From the NCBI RefSeq assembly GCF_050947875.1, contig NC_134577.1, positions 67,065,639 through 67,129,638 of the forward strand: a stretch of 64,000 bases of DNA, in the 5' to 3' direction. The notes beneath the pieces are model-generated. The model was not told the DNA's origin, did no database searches, and saw nothing but the letters and a program-made list of their open reading frames with translations. Of this stretch, positions 1-40,595 are shown in pieces. Each line of letters opens with the position of its first letter. Within the stretch, counting starts at the first letter, position 1. Made by a program: the position numbers and the translations under genes. This stretch comes from Dermacentor variabilis. Its lineage: Eukaryota; Arthropoda; Arachnida; Ixodida; Ixodidae.

Positions 1-572
1 GCCCAGAGCTGTGCGTCAAGGGCCGAGCTGCGTAGAGCTCGGTCCCACTTTTCCTTGGTGGTCCTGGCCTCCGGCGCCAGGGGGCAACCCCAGAGCATGT
101 GAGCAAGGATAGCTATATCCTTATATAGCGACGCGCATTGTCAGGGTGCGCGTCCGGAAAGATTTTGTGCAGGACGGCCGGGGCATGGGTACGCGCCCGT
201 CTGAAGCCGCCTGTACGGGACTTCTAGTGCTTTGAGTGCTTTGTGCGATAGCGGCATGGTTCCCTTGACTAACTTATAGTGCTGGGTGAGATCGTTGTAA
301 GTGACGAGGGGGTCACGCTCGCTCTGCCATCCTGCTGAGAGGGAATCTGGTCTCGCTCGGTGAGTTAGGTCTCGTGCGGACTCGTGTGCCATCTCGTTGA
401 GGAAAGGGAGCGGCCCCTTCAATGGTCCCATGTGGGCCGGGAACCAATTGATGTAGTGTGGAGTGAGGTGATGAGCACCAAGTATTCTGCCGATGGCCGG
501 GGATATGCTGATATTCACCAAAATTATACGCCACCGAGCTTGCTCTGACTCGTATTCACGAAAATTCTGCAC
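1..572 (-). mobile_element. 3' end of a non-LTR retrotransposon (RNase H-like region), decayed
   Basis: The - strand encodes the C-terminal part of a LINE polyprotein. From 572 down to 141 one frame reads WFPAHMGP, NEMAHESARDLT, LVTYNDLTQHYKL and RRLQTGAYPCP, in the order seen in the RNase H-like tail of R1/I-type arthropod LINEs. After a stop near 141 the other frame continues with LAHMLWGCPLAPEA down to the window edge, so a frameshift splits the domain. The element is therefore a relic and runs off the left end of the window. Its upstream part merges into the 41-bp tandem repeat at 509-706. Assignment to a LINE with RNase H is fairly sure; the exact clade is inference. Confidence 0.7.
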
Positions 573-706
573 AACCGAGCTTGCCCTGACTCATATTCAC
601 CTAAATTCTATTCCACCGAGCTTGCTCTGATTCGTATTCACGAAAATTCTGCTCAACCGAGCTTGCTCTGATTCGTATTCATCTAAATTCTATTCCACCG
701 AGCTTA
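509..706. repeat. Minisatellite, 41-bp unit, alternating A/B subunits
   Basis: About four and a half copies of a unit containing ACCGAGCTTGCTCTGA, then TATTCAC or TATTCAT, then a variable end. Ends alternate between GAAAATTCTGC and CTAAATTCTATTC types, giving an 82-bp higher-order period. The first unit overlaps the coding part of the adjacent LINE, so the array appears to have expanded from LINE sequence. Confidence 0.75.
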
Positions 707-719
707 TAGCATCTTCGAA

Positions 720-1480
720 AAACGTATTAAATTTCTCTGCAAGCGGACATACTCAATACGTTCACCTCCAAACCAATGCTCGGTAACTCCTGACGTAGAC
801 TGTGCTTGGTTTAATGATTAACTTTTTTTCAAACTTGCGCGCTACCATCACAGAACTCCTTGACAAACTCATTGGGCAGAAAGTTCCTCTTTTCGTTTTT
901 GTGAAAAGACGTTACATTATTGCGGTATTGTTTAAACTTTACTAGATCAGCAAGGGACTTAGTTCTCATAAATTTCCTGTGTAGCTGGTTTTTCTTTTTA
1001 ATCATTCTAAGGCAATCTCGATTTATCCATGGCCTACGACTTTTAGTAGACATTCTTACAGTTTTCTCATGGAAATGATCATGGTGTACGTGTTTAAAGC
1101 AGGTGATGAATGTCTGATACGCCGCAGCTGCAGTCTCAGAAGAAAGGACGTCATCCCAGTTTTGATTTGAAAGAGTAGGAAAAAAAAAGGACGCGAGGGT
1201 ATCCGGAGTAATATTTTGCTTTTTGCGCAGTATTCTGTGCTAATAAGTTGCGTTTATTTGCGGCACATTTCAGGAGCACATAAATGGGTTAATGATCGCC
1301 GATTGAACTGTGTAATACACCTTAAAGTAAGCTGCTAGTATTTACGTTAGAGATAAATACATCAATAAGTGTGGCTGTCTGCATCGTAACGCGTGTAGCC
1401 GTCTGAGTCAGTATGGAATTACCACTAGGATGCAAATAGCCAAGGTTAAGGTTGTGCATAAGAAATGAGACCGCAATAAT
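720..1480 (-). mobile_element. CR1/L2/Jockey-type LINE, endonuclease and linker part, inverted
   Basis: Read on the - strand from 1480, the frame contains TLIDVFISN and, after a stop, SSIGDH. These resemble the end of an APE-type endonuclease (the LIDxxxTN and SDHxP motifs). A second open piece at 1053-829 (74 aa) has RRPWINRDCLRMIKKKN followed by KLHRKF-like basic sequence, the linker between endonuclease and reverse transcriptase. Stops and frameshifts show it is dead. It lies head-to-head with the reverse transcriptase part that starts near 1481 on the + strand. Together the two pieces make one element with its 5' portion inverted. Confidence 0.65.
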
Positions 1481-2640
1481 TTAGGAAATTATAAACCAGT
1501 ATCTATACTTCCAATCTTCTCGAAAACAATTCAGAAAGTTCTACATACTAGGTTGTCTGATTTTATTAGCAAGCTTGATCTTTTATCCCGAAATCAACTT
1601 GAGTTTTGTAAAAGTAAATCTGCCGACTTAGCATTACTCGAAAAAAAGGAATACATACTAACACAATTTGAAAAGAAAGCTTTCATTACTGGTGTTTTCG
1701 TGGATCTCTCGAAGGCATTTGACTTAGTGAACCACACTATACTCCTAAAAAACTTAGGATGTTATGGTTTTCTCGGACAGGCTGAAATGCTTCTTAAATC
1801 ATACCTATCGCATATGAAACAGGCTGTCTGCATAGACAAAACGATATCTGAGCTAAAACCTGTTACTTCTGGCGTTCCACAGGAAAGTATATTGGGGCCA
1901 TTACTATTTAATGTGGACCGTAATGATATTTCCAACATGAACTTACCCGCTATACGTATTATGTACGTTGATGATACTAGTATCTTCTTTTCTGGAAATG
2001 ATCTCCTTGTTCCGGAATGCAATGACCCCATGAGTTGTTACAAAAATGGTCCGAATCCAAGCGCATGCTTATAAATGACAATATAACGTAAGCTGTTATA
2101 TTCCGCCCTAAAAATAAGCCAGTTCCTTCCTCCCTCGAGATTAAGCTAAACTCACGACGAATAGATGTGGTCGAACAATTTATATGCCTCGGAGTAGTTC
2201 TTTTGCTCCTCTATGTCATGAGAACACCATGTTGGCCATATCAAAATGAAACTTGCTCAAATAACGGGGCTTGTAGGTCGGCTAAGATATGTTATTCCGA
2301 GGCCAATAAAGTTACTTCTCTATATTTCACCTTTTCTACTCCTATTTAAACTATCGTCATTTAATGTGGGGCACAGCCACATTCAGCAGTCTTCAGCGTA
2401 TATGCATTTTGCCGAAGAAGTCGCTGCGTCATGTTCACAATGTCTCCTGGGACTCACCGAGCGGGGGTCCCTTTCTGAAACTGAAAAGTAGCGTGCTGAA
2501 GATCCACAACTTGTACAAATACCACATGAGTGTCCGGTTTAAACTTGAAACACGAAGAAACGTAAATCGCACAGGTTATCTTGCTGATTTGAGTGCCCGA
2601 GAAGCAACCTACAAGACAAGGTAAGCGGATAATTGGGTAG
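1481..2640 (+). mobile_element. CR1/L2/Jockey-type LINE, reverse transcriptase and 3' part, decayed
   Basis: Translation shows reverse transcriptase blocks in order: NYKPVSILPIFSK near 1488, FVDLSKAFDLVNH near 1700, SGVPQESILGPLLFN near 1870 and the catalytic box YVDDTSIFFSG near 1963. Downstream pieces in shifted frames (to about 2625) look like the C-terminal thumb region, e.g. VLKIHNLYKYHMSV. Several frameshifts separate the blocks and the usual GVPQGS is altered to GVPQES. No intact gene remains. The 3' end is near 2640; I see no clear poly(A) tail or target duplication. Confidence 0.75.
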
Positions 2641-3036
2641 TGCCGACCTCTCGAATAAATTCAAGCCGCGAAATCATACAATTCGCTCTTCCTTCCCTCT
2701 TGTATAGTTATGTTCATAATAATTTTGACCGTTTCAGTACGTCAAACAGTGCTTTGCGCGCTGTATATGTGACCATGTAGGTTCTGCTTTCCCTTTTTTT
2801 AATATTGTGTGAATGTTGTATAGTTAATTTTTTTACTTGTTCGTTATTGTACAGCTTTCACTACACTGTGCAATTACCTCTCTATTAAAAGCCTTGCCGT
2901 GAAGCCACTACCAAGCGAAAGGGGGCTGCGGCGTTGTCAGGCTCTATCTGACAGCTTTTTTCTGCGCCTCCGCTGTCTGCATCATTACAAGGCAGAGATA
3001 AAGAACTCGAACTTGACCGTGAGTTATTCCTTTCAG
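2641..3036. other. Unassigned sequence upstream of the first recognised SLC4A11-like exon
   Basis: AT-rich sequence with no recognisable domain. It belongs either to an intron or to flanking DNA of the SLC4-type gene. An upstream exon ending in phase 1 must exist further 5' but was not found here. Confidence 0.4.
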
Positions 3037-33148
<30,112 letters not shown>

Positions 33149-34824
33149 GACATTATTCGACGCAACTGCCGCTACCAGTGTGTGTGAACGAGATGAAGAA
33201 CTCTCCAACCGGAAACAACACCAGTTGTAGGTCCCTTGACGCCGAATGTGTGGCTCCCCAAGCGGTTAGTCGCGTCGCGAAGGCGATGGAGCTTCTTGAC
33301 AGTGTTACAGCTCTGAAGACCGAACTGCATGGTTCAGGCGTGAACCAGAACACCAACGCAAGAAGCTCTGAGACCGACGTTGAAAAAAAAAGACATTCCC
33401 AATATAAATGGGAAGACGTCCAGGAAAACAATCGCACCTACATATGATGCACTCACTGCACAGTTAAAAACTTTCTAGAGCTTCCCGTACTCTGGCTCAT
33501 GCACCTGCAACGGCTCACTGCTGATTCTGATTTCCAACGTTTCTTTTTGTTTGAGTTCCCTGTTGTGCCTTGTTCCTTTTTCTTGTTGTTCCAGTGCAGC
33601 TAAGTCGCTACTGCTGTTCTCGGAACACTCGGTAGCATGCGAACACTAAACTTAGCACTGTCTGATAACGGCCCATGTAACGACTACAGTTAAACGTGTC
33701 ACAGCTCAGGATTGCTTTGTTTGTAAACATGGGTGCGCTAAGGACGTTATGCGCAGTTCATGTCTATTCTAGTTATTTAAGGACATCACAGTCTTGGAGC
33801 CTTTACAACGATTTCGAGGTGGAACGATGGGGGTAACGTTGCGACGTAATATATAGCTACAAAGTAGGAAACGTTACATAATGCGACGAATCGGTTTATG
33901 CCCCTTTTTAAGAAGCGGAATGGCTGCCTCAAAACAAAGGAAGAGACGTCAGAGCATTTTGGGTGTCCTTCTACAGTAAACCATATATGTTCATTTTCGT
34001 TAGATGAGCTGTGTTTTCGCTTCTGTTTCTGCAAGAAATACACGCGAAATAAAAACAAGTCTCGACAAACCTTATTTCTAAAGAATGCTTGATCCTTTTG
34101 GTATATTTCTGACATTATTCATGCTGAAAGTTGGAGGCGCTTATAAGATTGGTAGGTACCTTTAGATTCGATTATGATGCTGCCCTCTGGGGAAGAATTT
34201 CCCCGAGCGGCGCGTTTTTGGTCACCGATTACACCGTCATATTCTGGAGCCATCGAAAAGGGAAGCGCGGATTTCCTTCGGCAAAGTCTTGAGATTAAGT
34301 AAATGTCCTTGAGTGCACTGGTTCGCCGACATGAACAGTGGATAAACTACTTCTATAATAATTCATTGTAGAAACTCGGGAGCTATGTTGCTTGCCTAAA
34401 AAAAATTCCGCAACTTACCGAAGTCATCATGCAAATACAAAACTATTACGAAAATATAAAACTATGTAAACGAATAATTAGCATGTACTCATGAATCCTT
34501 CTCGAGCACGCGGTATTACGAGGCGATTCCCTAACATCATTTATTACCAATGTGAATACGGTGAGGGCCGCAATTTTTTTAGCGATTGTTCGTTTCGACA
34601 CTTTTGTTCGTAGCAAGTGCTTCCGTAACAACTGCACCATTCACTTGTTACGGAAAGCTACGACGTTGGAGTGTCACTGCGAGCACTCCTATGTTTATTC
34701 GCAATAAAATTGGGATAAACCAACGTCGGTCAGGTCCTCTCGTGCGACCCTATCAAAAATGATTGCCAGAAAAGCGCTGGGAATTAAACCCGATGCTTTC
34801 TTGTTTATAAGGTATGACTAGGCG
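33149..34824. other. 3' UTR and intergenic sequence after the SLC4A11-like gene
   Basis: No coding feature recognised. The first canonical poly(A) signal downstream of the stop is AATAAA at 34048-34053, about 900 nt away. Short frames on both strands look random. Confidence 0.4.
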
Positions 34825-35700
34825 CTTTCAATGACACCGGATGGTAATCGGTGAATCATAGTGGCTCTGCATGGACCCTTCGACACGCTACGCGGCAACA
34901 GCTGCTTTTTCCAAATGCTACATCACGGGATGCAGCCTTGTTTCGTCCAGCATCGCTTCATCCTTCGACGTGGCGCAACCTCGAGACCTCCTTAGCGATG
35001 GAGGTCGCGCCTTCCTCTCCGCAGTCGTCGAAGCTCTGCTTTCGGAATGCCAGATTATTCATCGAACGAGCATGGCATACCACCCGCAGACTGACGGGAC
35101 TCGCAGAATGGTTTAACCGCACTCTCGGTGATATGGTCGCGATGTACGTGGCATCTGATCGCGGTAACTGGCACTGCGTTCTTCATTTTTTGTAACGTTC
35201 GCGTACAACAGCGCTATTCAAGCTACTACGCGATTTTCACCTTTATTCCTCCTGTATGGTTGCGAGCCTTCGCATACCATCGACACTCTCCTTCCATACC
35301 GTCCTGATTTTCCGAGCACCCACCTGTGTACGAAGCAGCCCGGCTGCTTGTGCAGAAATTGTGCAAAATTGTGCAGATATCATCGGCGATCGTCGACGAT
35401 TTCTGCACAATCTTGCTGCTGTTCACATACCTGCGCGCCAGCGACGCCATACGGTACTTGTTTACAAAAACTCGACTTATCAATAGCATAATACGGGTGC
35501 ACGACATCCGAAGAAAGCGACTCACTGCAAACACCGGAGATGATGCGCATTTCTCGACCAGCAACACCTTATCCACCTTTTCTCTGGAGCGTGGAGCACG
35601 CTATACCTTTACCAGCTCGATCCAGAAACTGGTCGGCCCATTACTCGCGCGTACTGAACGCGGTAGACTACTAATACTTTCCATCACATTCACATAAAGA
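34825..35700 (+). mobile_element. Ty3/Gypsy retrotransposon, integrase fragment, decayed
   Basis: Broken frames show TRYAATAAF, PRDLLSDGGRAFLSAVVEAL and HRTSMAYHPQTDG, followed in other frames by EWFNRTLGDMVAMYVASDRG and FLLYGCEPSH-like sequence. This is the integrase core of Ty3/Gypsy elements: LSD.GR.F, then YHPQT.G..ER.N with the catalytic Glu region frameshifted. Several frameshifts and stops make it non-functional. No LTRs, protease or reverse transcriptase were recognised nearby, so it is a fragment. Confidence 0.85.
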
Positions 35701-36570
35701 TAAATATCTGTGCTTATCTACAGGATCCCACGAGCCATTCTATGTGCACGGGTCACAGTAAAACGGTAAAAAAAAAGTCACAATAACTCTCACACGTATT
35801 GGTTCCAGCGGCAAGAACCTTGGGAAAAAACTGCTGCAAGTAGCTGTCTCCTCTGCTTCGGTTGAATCGATATTATTCGTTGACGTTATTGCAGACATCA
35901 ACTTTGGTATGCAATGTCTTCACAGTACCTCATCGTGCTAGGCATACCTTGTGTTTGCGACTTGTAATTATGAAAGACGGATTTTGTGTGCTGTTGTCAT
36001 CTTACATGCTTAATAAGCCGTTGATTGTAATATTTTTTTTCACTTCTGCGCTCCTTCTTGACCTGTAGTGTCCAAAAGTAAAACAAAAAAGGCAAACAAA
36101 CATGCCGAACTATATTCATACGGAACTGGAAGTTATTGCGAAACGCATACGTGCGGGCCGTTCGTCTCGACTGCAGTCATATGCAAGCGCAGCGCAACAG
36201 CGGGTGAATTTCGATTAGACTAAGTGAGGGCCAGAGGGGAGACCTATCCAGCACTGCACTTACAGCAAATGTTTATTTACACCGATTACCACAAAAGAAG
36301 AAGATCGGGCGCTGATACTAATAGACATATCGTAGCAGGAGAGGCAGTGGAGGGCGACGAGTATTGTTAAATTATTCTAAAAGCAGCTCGGTATTAATAT
36401 TTGGCACCTGGATAGTGTATGCATAGTTATACTGAGAAACCTTTTTTTTTATAGGTTCGACAGGAATATATTATTAGGATTCTAATTTGTTTGTAAACTC
36501 TCTTGTCTAAAAACTCTTGCGTGTTATATGCGCGTTCAGCACGCCTTTTTCCAGCGGCACTAAGTTGTAC
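35701..36570. other. Intergenic sequence without recognised features
   Basis: AT-rich, no domain-bearing frame. I see nothing in it. Confidence 0.4.
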
Positions 36571-36579
36571 GTAGTTGTT

Positions 36580-37060
36580 TCACTGGTTGGTGTTGTCTTT
36601 TGTCTCTTTCGTGACATATGTCGAATTGCGGCAGAAAAGAATAGGTGCAATAAGACAAATTTGTACACCCGCATCTTGGAGGCAACAACCGCATTTCGCT
36701 GAGTTTACGTTAGGTGGCGCCACAAAACTGCTCCGCAGCAAACAAAGCGTCATCGCAAAGGTGCACAGTGTCAAAGCGTTGCTAGTACATGTACGTCATC
36801 ACAAACCTCCGCTTATTGCATATTGGCTAGTTGTTTCAACGCCAGTCTTTCGCGAATAGCCATTCTCTATGTGTTATGTGAAATACTCCAGAAAACTCTC
36901 AACATAGCAGGACCGCATCTATTGCCCTAGGTTGTTTAAAAATTATAAAGGTTGTTCGCTGTGGTATAAAGAAGACTCCTCCAAATGTGAAGCTCTTGCA
37001 GGATAAAAAAACATTGGTGTAGAGTGAGAATAGATGGCTGTGAAACATGCATGAGAAAGA
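36580..37060. repeat. Diverged interspersed repeat, copy A
   Basis: Contains TTGGAGGCAACAACCGCATT near 36676 and TGTGGTATAAAGAAG...TGTGAAGCTCTTGCA near 36960. Both blocks recur in the same order and similar spacing in copy B (47240-47790); the second also recurs in copy C (50250-50450). I do not recognise the family. Confidence 0.6.
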
Positions 37061-37299
37061 AAATACACTCTGGGTTTGACCACGTCACTTTATTGGAACT
37101 CACAAATTTAGTGTTTTTCATGATACAAAAAAATTCCACTTGTGCAATGGAGTGACAGTACGTACAATTTTGAAACTTACACTTCGCGATGGACCGCTCG
37201 GTGATGCACGCGATATGCAACATTTCGTTATTTCCAAAAGGTAATATTCACACAAATAAAAATGGGTTAATTAGCGCGCCTATACAACGAGGGCATAGC

Positions 37300-37425
37300 C
37301 GAGAGACAGGGAAGGGGCACCGAAGCTTGAGAAGTGAACCAGACGCTCGTCCAGTTTGCTACCCTACCCTGGGGTACAGGGAACCGGGAGGGAAGTGGGT
37401 TAAGAGATATAAGGGGTAGTCGGTC
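37300..37425. repeat. Interspersed repeat fragment (GTTTGCTACCCTA type)
   Basis: AACCAGACGCTCGTCCAGTT, TTGCTACCCTACCCTGGGG and GTGGGTTAAGAGATATAAG resemble the segment at about 50630-50700. This is a repeat type I associate with tick genomes. Confidence 0.5.
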
Positions 37426-37807
37426 ACGTGTTCGTTTTGTTTGTTCAAATTATACCAGGAATTTAAGTGTTGCAAGAGCAAAAAAGAAAAAAAAAAGCCT
37501 CGGTTGGGAAGTACAGCAGCGACGCAGCGATGATCCCAGAATGAAACGTTTTCATAACATACTCCAATCTCGCACCAGACATAGACCCTGGGAATTATTT
37601 TTCCAAGCCTCATTACGTTTGACAACGGCTGAACCATGAAAATAAGATAAAAGAAATAGCCTGCAAAATTGAAGTCTCTAAAACATCATTTTTCCCAGAG
37701 CCATAAGCAAATAGAACAAGTTACCATACGATGTCGCAACGATTCTCTCAAACGAGGTATTTTCAAACTCCATATGCCCACTGAAGTAAGATAGTGGTTT
37801 TATTTCT

Positions 37808-37808
37808 T

Positions 37809-37882
<74 letters not shown>

Positions 37883-37939
37883 CGTGCGCGTGTGTGTGTG
37901 CGTGTGTGTGCGTGCGTGCGTGTGTGTGCGTGCGCGTGC

Positions 37940-37989
<50 letters not shown>

Positions 37990-38057
37990 GTGCGTGCGTG
38001 TGCGTGTGTGCGTGTGTGCGTGTGTGCGTGCGTGCGTGTGTGCGTGCGCGCGCGAGT
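37808..38057. repeat. (GT)n/(GTGC)n microsatellite, about 250 bp
   Basis: A perfectly alternating purine-pyrimidine tract: pure GT first, then GT mixed with GC. Open frames of 80-130 codons across it are composition artefacts. Confidence 0.95.
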
Positions 38058-38178
38058 GTGAAAGTGCCTCGGGTATGTGTCTTGTTTTCCTGTGTTCGTT
38101 CTTTTTTTGTTTCCTCCCCATCCGCTCTAATGCCTACGGGCGCTGTGGCTGTTGTGATAAAAAAAGGTATGTTGATTT

Positions 38179-39433
38179 AAAGGGTCCCTGAAAGGGGCCC
38201 CCTTCCACCTATAGATTAGGTTCCTGTGAACATGTCTGCCAAACATTATTTCACTACATGCTGCAGGGGATTTACACTCTCTTGTCAAAAGCAGTGAAAA
38301 ATGGCTTGCCTTCTTTGCAAATTCACCATGCAGCTGTGTAACCAGAAGCCTAGCCCAATAACAGTTGTAGGCTGGTTTCGTGAATGCGAGAACATGCTCA
38401 CTAATACTATGATTGCAAATTATGAATTAAACGAAAAGTGTACAAGTGTGCGTTCTCAGGGAGACAAAAAAAGCTATTTAGTCCTTGTGCTTCCGGTCTA
38501 CTTATGTACCCCAGTTGCGCGTAGCTGCTATTGGCGAACGTGTCCTCCAAGATCGCACCAGCGCGCGCAGATACGGCAGCAGTCACGGGGTGCCGCGACG
38601 AGCGCTCTCGTTCGCGAGACGATCATATAACCGCTTGCGCTTATTTGTATTTGTCAGTGACGTAGCTCCAAGTGCCCTACCACACATGCCTGAACCGAAA
38701 GTAGCGTCGAAAAAAATAAAGGAACTAAAAAGTTCCCAGACGATTACGATATTCTCTAATGCAAAATTTGAGCGCAGCTCTATACGTGTTTTGATTTCGC
38801 GATATATTGGTTTGCGCGCTGCATGAGCGGACCTCCGCTCATGCAGCGCTTTGTTTTCATATATGGCATTGGTGGCGTCATGAGTGAACAGATGACGCCC
38901 GCTACTCTAGCGCCATCTCGTAGCCATCGTCGCCGCCGAGCCCATCTTGCGCGGCTTTAGGATTTTCGTCTCACGCTTTCGCCATACCCTCCTCATCTGC
39001 TTTCCGCCTCATGGTTCCGTTGAACTCTCCTCCTCCGATTTTCTCTTCGCGCTCTCTTCGCTATAACCATCTTTCATCCTCCCCTGCTCTCCGCGTTCTC
39101 TCTTTCATAATTCGCTTTGCTCGTTCGCTCGGTTACGAGTGAACGCAGACACCGACGATCGCTGCACGAATTGGCGCCTAAGAACTGCGCTCTAACATAA
39201 ATATTTTGAGCAGTGCCCCCTTTGTTCCCTTGCTGTCCCCGTGCCACGCTTTCCAGTGTGATAGCGGATGCGAAAGGAGAGAGCAAGCCGCGCATCAGTG
39301 CCATAACAACCTAAACTCCACTTGAACGATTCGGAAAAAATAAGAACGTTTGTGGCAGGAGGTTCATGAGGTTACTGACTTCAATAGTGAGGCCCTTCTT
39401 TGATCCGTTTGAAAAAGTGCTTCAGGACCCCTT
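38179..39433. repeat. Possible DNA element with short imperfect terminal inverted repeats
   Basis: AAGGGTCCCTGAAAG at the left end (38180) is roughly complementary to CTTCAGGACCCCTT at the right end (39420-39433). The inside has C/T-rich sequence and the palindrome at 38816-38849 but no transposase. Boundaries are tentative. Confidence 0.35.
38816..38849. repeat. Perfect 16-bp palindrome with 2-nt spacer
   Basis: GCGCTGCATGAGCGGA, CC, TCCGCTCATGCAGCGC. The two arms are exact reverse complements. Confidence 0.95.
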
Positions 39434-39484
39434 CAAGAAACTGCAGCATCGTACGTGTCACTAAGTAAGCTTGCGATACATCCT

Positions 39485-39590
39485 ACATGCCTCCTACATG
39501 ACGCGTTTCGGCGATGGCAATACGGTGTGTCGCTGTATTGCTTCTATGTTAATCGCAGCAAATTTTACAGCAATCGTAAGATGGTTTCTG
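39485..39590. repeat. Interspersed repeat segment, copy 1 of 2
   Basis: GTTTCGGCGATGGCAATACG and TCGCTGTATTGCTTCTATGT align with GTTTCGGCGGTAAAGATACG and TCGCTATATTGATTCCATGC near 49510-49560. Confidence 0.5.
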
Positions 39591-40149
39591 CCGATTTTTG
39601 TTTGTTTGCGAGATGCATCACCTGTAACTAAATTTTAGTTGAATGTATCCCCAGTACATCCAGCGTACCAACGTACCAGCGGTAACCAGAAAAAACAGAT
39701 AGCGTACGCAGCTGCGTACGTAATGAAAATGAACAAGATAAAAAGAGCACGGAAACGCGGGAAGCCTTAGAAATAGAACAAGAAAACTGCAACTCCGTGA
39801 GCACGCCTTCAGTCATGCTGACCAATGCTGAAATCACTTACGCGAGGAATGCATAGACACACAGAACGTATTGATTGAATAACAACAAACAAACACGTGA
39901 GAACGCGATCTGAGAGGATCTTCTATAACCATAGTTCACGCAGTCACATTGCCTTGTTGTGTGCTTTATAGACTGGTATGATCTGACAATAAACCAGTTG
40001 GTAGTTTGCGCTCCCATGTGTCACCTCGTGTTCGTTTCATGTCCAGTGTTTCGTTTCGTCCCCATTGCGTCTTGTAGTACTTAGTGCAATAAAAATAAAT
40101 AGACACCAATTAGCCCAATCCTTAGCTCTTCTTCATGACATAAGGCTTG

Positions 40150-40445
40150 GGTAACATTGCGTGACGGGCGGCAGGTACGCGCAGAACCGGCGAAAAGAGA
40201 GAGACAGAGAAATAGAAGACAGGAAAGGCAGGGAGGCTAATCAGAAGCACGTTCCCTTTGTGACCCTGCACTGATGGAAGAGGTAAGGGGACGAAGAGAG
40301 AGAGAGGATATAGAGAGAGCAGTTTCTCACACATTTGAGGATTCGCACCGAGTCTACACACGGTTGCCAAGACGTGTAGACTTGAAGCATTTCAACGACG
40401 CTTTCGTGGATTTCTGTGCCATCGACGTATAGGGCCATGGTAGAA
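40150..40445. repeat. AG-rich interspersed repeat downstream of the first receptor gene
   Basis: GAGAGAGACAGAGAAATAGA and AAAGGCAGGGAGGCTAATCA resemble the GTCAGGGAGGTTAACCAG region at 50640. GAGAGAGAGAGG at 40296-40307 parallels the (AG)n of that copy. Confidence 0.45.
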
Positions 40446-40595
40446 AGGGCAAACGAAAAGCATATCCCCTAGCCTGCACCAGAGGATCACAGATGAACCT
40501 CACTTCCAGAGAGAAATCTAGTTATGACCAAGTATAAGATAAGTCTAACAAGCATTTAAATCATTGACGGTAAAATCTGTAAGAGATGTTACCCC

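Noticed and set aside
37678..38191. Cys/Val- and His/Thr-rich open frames
   Set aside because: Pure translation of the GT/GC dinucleotide tract on both strands.
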